Assembly (NCBI RefSeq): GCF_021390495.1
Contig: NZ_JAJEJP010000001.1
Location: 992,001-1,056,000, forward strand
DNA from: Paraburkholderia sp. ZP32-5
GTDB lineage: Bacteria > Pseudomonadota > Gammaproteobacteria > Burkholderiales > Burkholderiaceae
Reading direction: 5' to 3'
DNA length: 64,000 nucleotides
Shown: positions 63,613 through 64,000 of the stretch, piece after piece
Layout of the letters: every line of letters starts with the position of its first letter
Numbering within the stretch: the first letter of the stretch is position 1
The notes under the pieces: generated by a model
The model's input: the letters and a program-made list of their open reading frames with translations, nothing else
What the model was told of the DNA's origin: nothing
The model's database searches: none
Translations under genes and position numbers: made by a program

Positions 63613-63765
63613 GGATGTCGTCGTTCGCCGGATGGATGCGGGACGTCGGAATCGGAATCGAAATCGGCCGACCCGTTGATCGATGAAGACGACTATGCGA
63701 TATCATTTTCCATAACTCAACGGGATGTATGAACATATCAGCGATAACAATCGGAGATGAATGAG

Positions 63766-64000
63766 ATGGCAACGCTCGATGTCGACGCGGTGCGAGCCTT
63801 CACGCTCGTCGCGGATTTTCAGAGCTTTACGCGCGCCGCGGAGGCCATGGACACGACGCAGGCTGCGATCAGCATGAAGCTGAAGCGGTTGGAGGAGCGC
63901 CTGGGCCACAAGCTGATCGAACGCACGCCGCGGCTGGTGCGGTTGTCGTCGCGCGGTGCCTCGTTTCTTGAGGCTGCACGCGAGTTCGTCGCGGCGCACG
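63766..64000 (+). CDS. LysR-family transcriptional regulator, N-terminal part (runs off the window)
   Basis: The frame from ATG 63766, with a GGAGATGA site upstream, encodes a typical LysR HTH: VRAFTLVADFQSFTRAAEAM, TTQAAISMKLKRLEERLGHK, LIERTPRLVRLSSRG. It continues past the window end. It is divergent from the DHA2 MFS gene and probably controls it. Confidence 0.92.
   Translation, partial: MATLDVDAVRAFTLVADFQSFTRAAEAMDTTQAAISMKLKRLEERLGHKLIERTPRLVRLSSRGASFLEAAREFVAAH

Overview
The window is high-GC chromosomal DNA of a betaproteobacterium, most likely Paraburkholderia or Burkholderia. The evidence is the ppc/hemC/hemDX/hemY order with a fused hemD-hemX gene, a Burkholderia-type Gram-negative porin, a fused malic enzyme/phosphotransacetylase, and the density of MFS, LysR, IclR and AraC genes. 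No rRNA, tRNA, CRISPR array, intact insertion sequence or replication origin was recognised.

Layout. 0-5.4 kb: the 5' end of ppc (minus strand), divergent from the haem operon hemC-hemDX-hemY. 5.8-10.5 kb: an AT-richer FkbM-type methyltransferase, a KfrA-like coiled-coil DNA-binding protein and a SulP anion transporter. 10.9-23.8 kb: an aromatic-acid catabolic block with two AAHS-type MFS importers, a porin, two class II aldolase/adducin-fold enzymes, an IclR regulator, a complete three-component Rieske dioxygenase (alpha, beta, reductase, ferredoxin), a LigW-like amidohydrolase/decarboxylase and a DHA2-type MFS gene. It has no obvious cis-diol dehydrogenase and no ring-cleavage gene. The simplest reading is an upper pathway that oxygenates and decarboxylates an aromatic carboxylate and hands a catechol-type product to genes elsewhere.

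23.9-41 kb: a gene-poor, decaying accessory region. It is centred on an evolved type VI VgrG whose C-terminus is a zincin-like domain (HEARH plus a downstream EEDAY motif). Directly after it comes a candidate immunity gene, whose upstream start gives it a signal peptide overlapping the vgrG tail out of frame. A second copy of the immunity gene follows, preceded by a remnant of the vgrG tail. Around this lie coding remnants with in-frame TGA codons, several lipoproteins of unknown function, a membrane-protein gene plus an internally deleted copy of it, a frameshifted amj (lipid II flippase family), a P-loop kinase-like gene and a divergent AsnC/LysE pair.

41.7-50.4 kb: a two-partner secretion system, TpsB plus a 2274-residue TpsA with a near-identical array of 255/258-bp YDG-type repeats. 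50.4-64 kb: ordinary accessory metabolism and regulation, comprising an alpha/beta hydrolase, a GNAT acetyltransferase, an orphan solute-binding protein without a visible signal peptide, an SDR with a divergent AraC regulator, a VOC protein, a Tat-exported phospholipase C with a small lipoprotein, a cupin, maeB with a divergent LysR gene, a DHA2 MFS gene and the start of another LysR gene.

All functional calls come from reading motifs and remembered family features. No database search was run.
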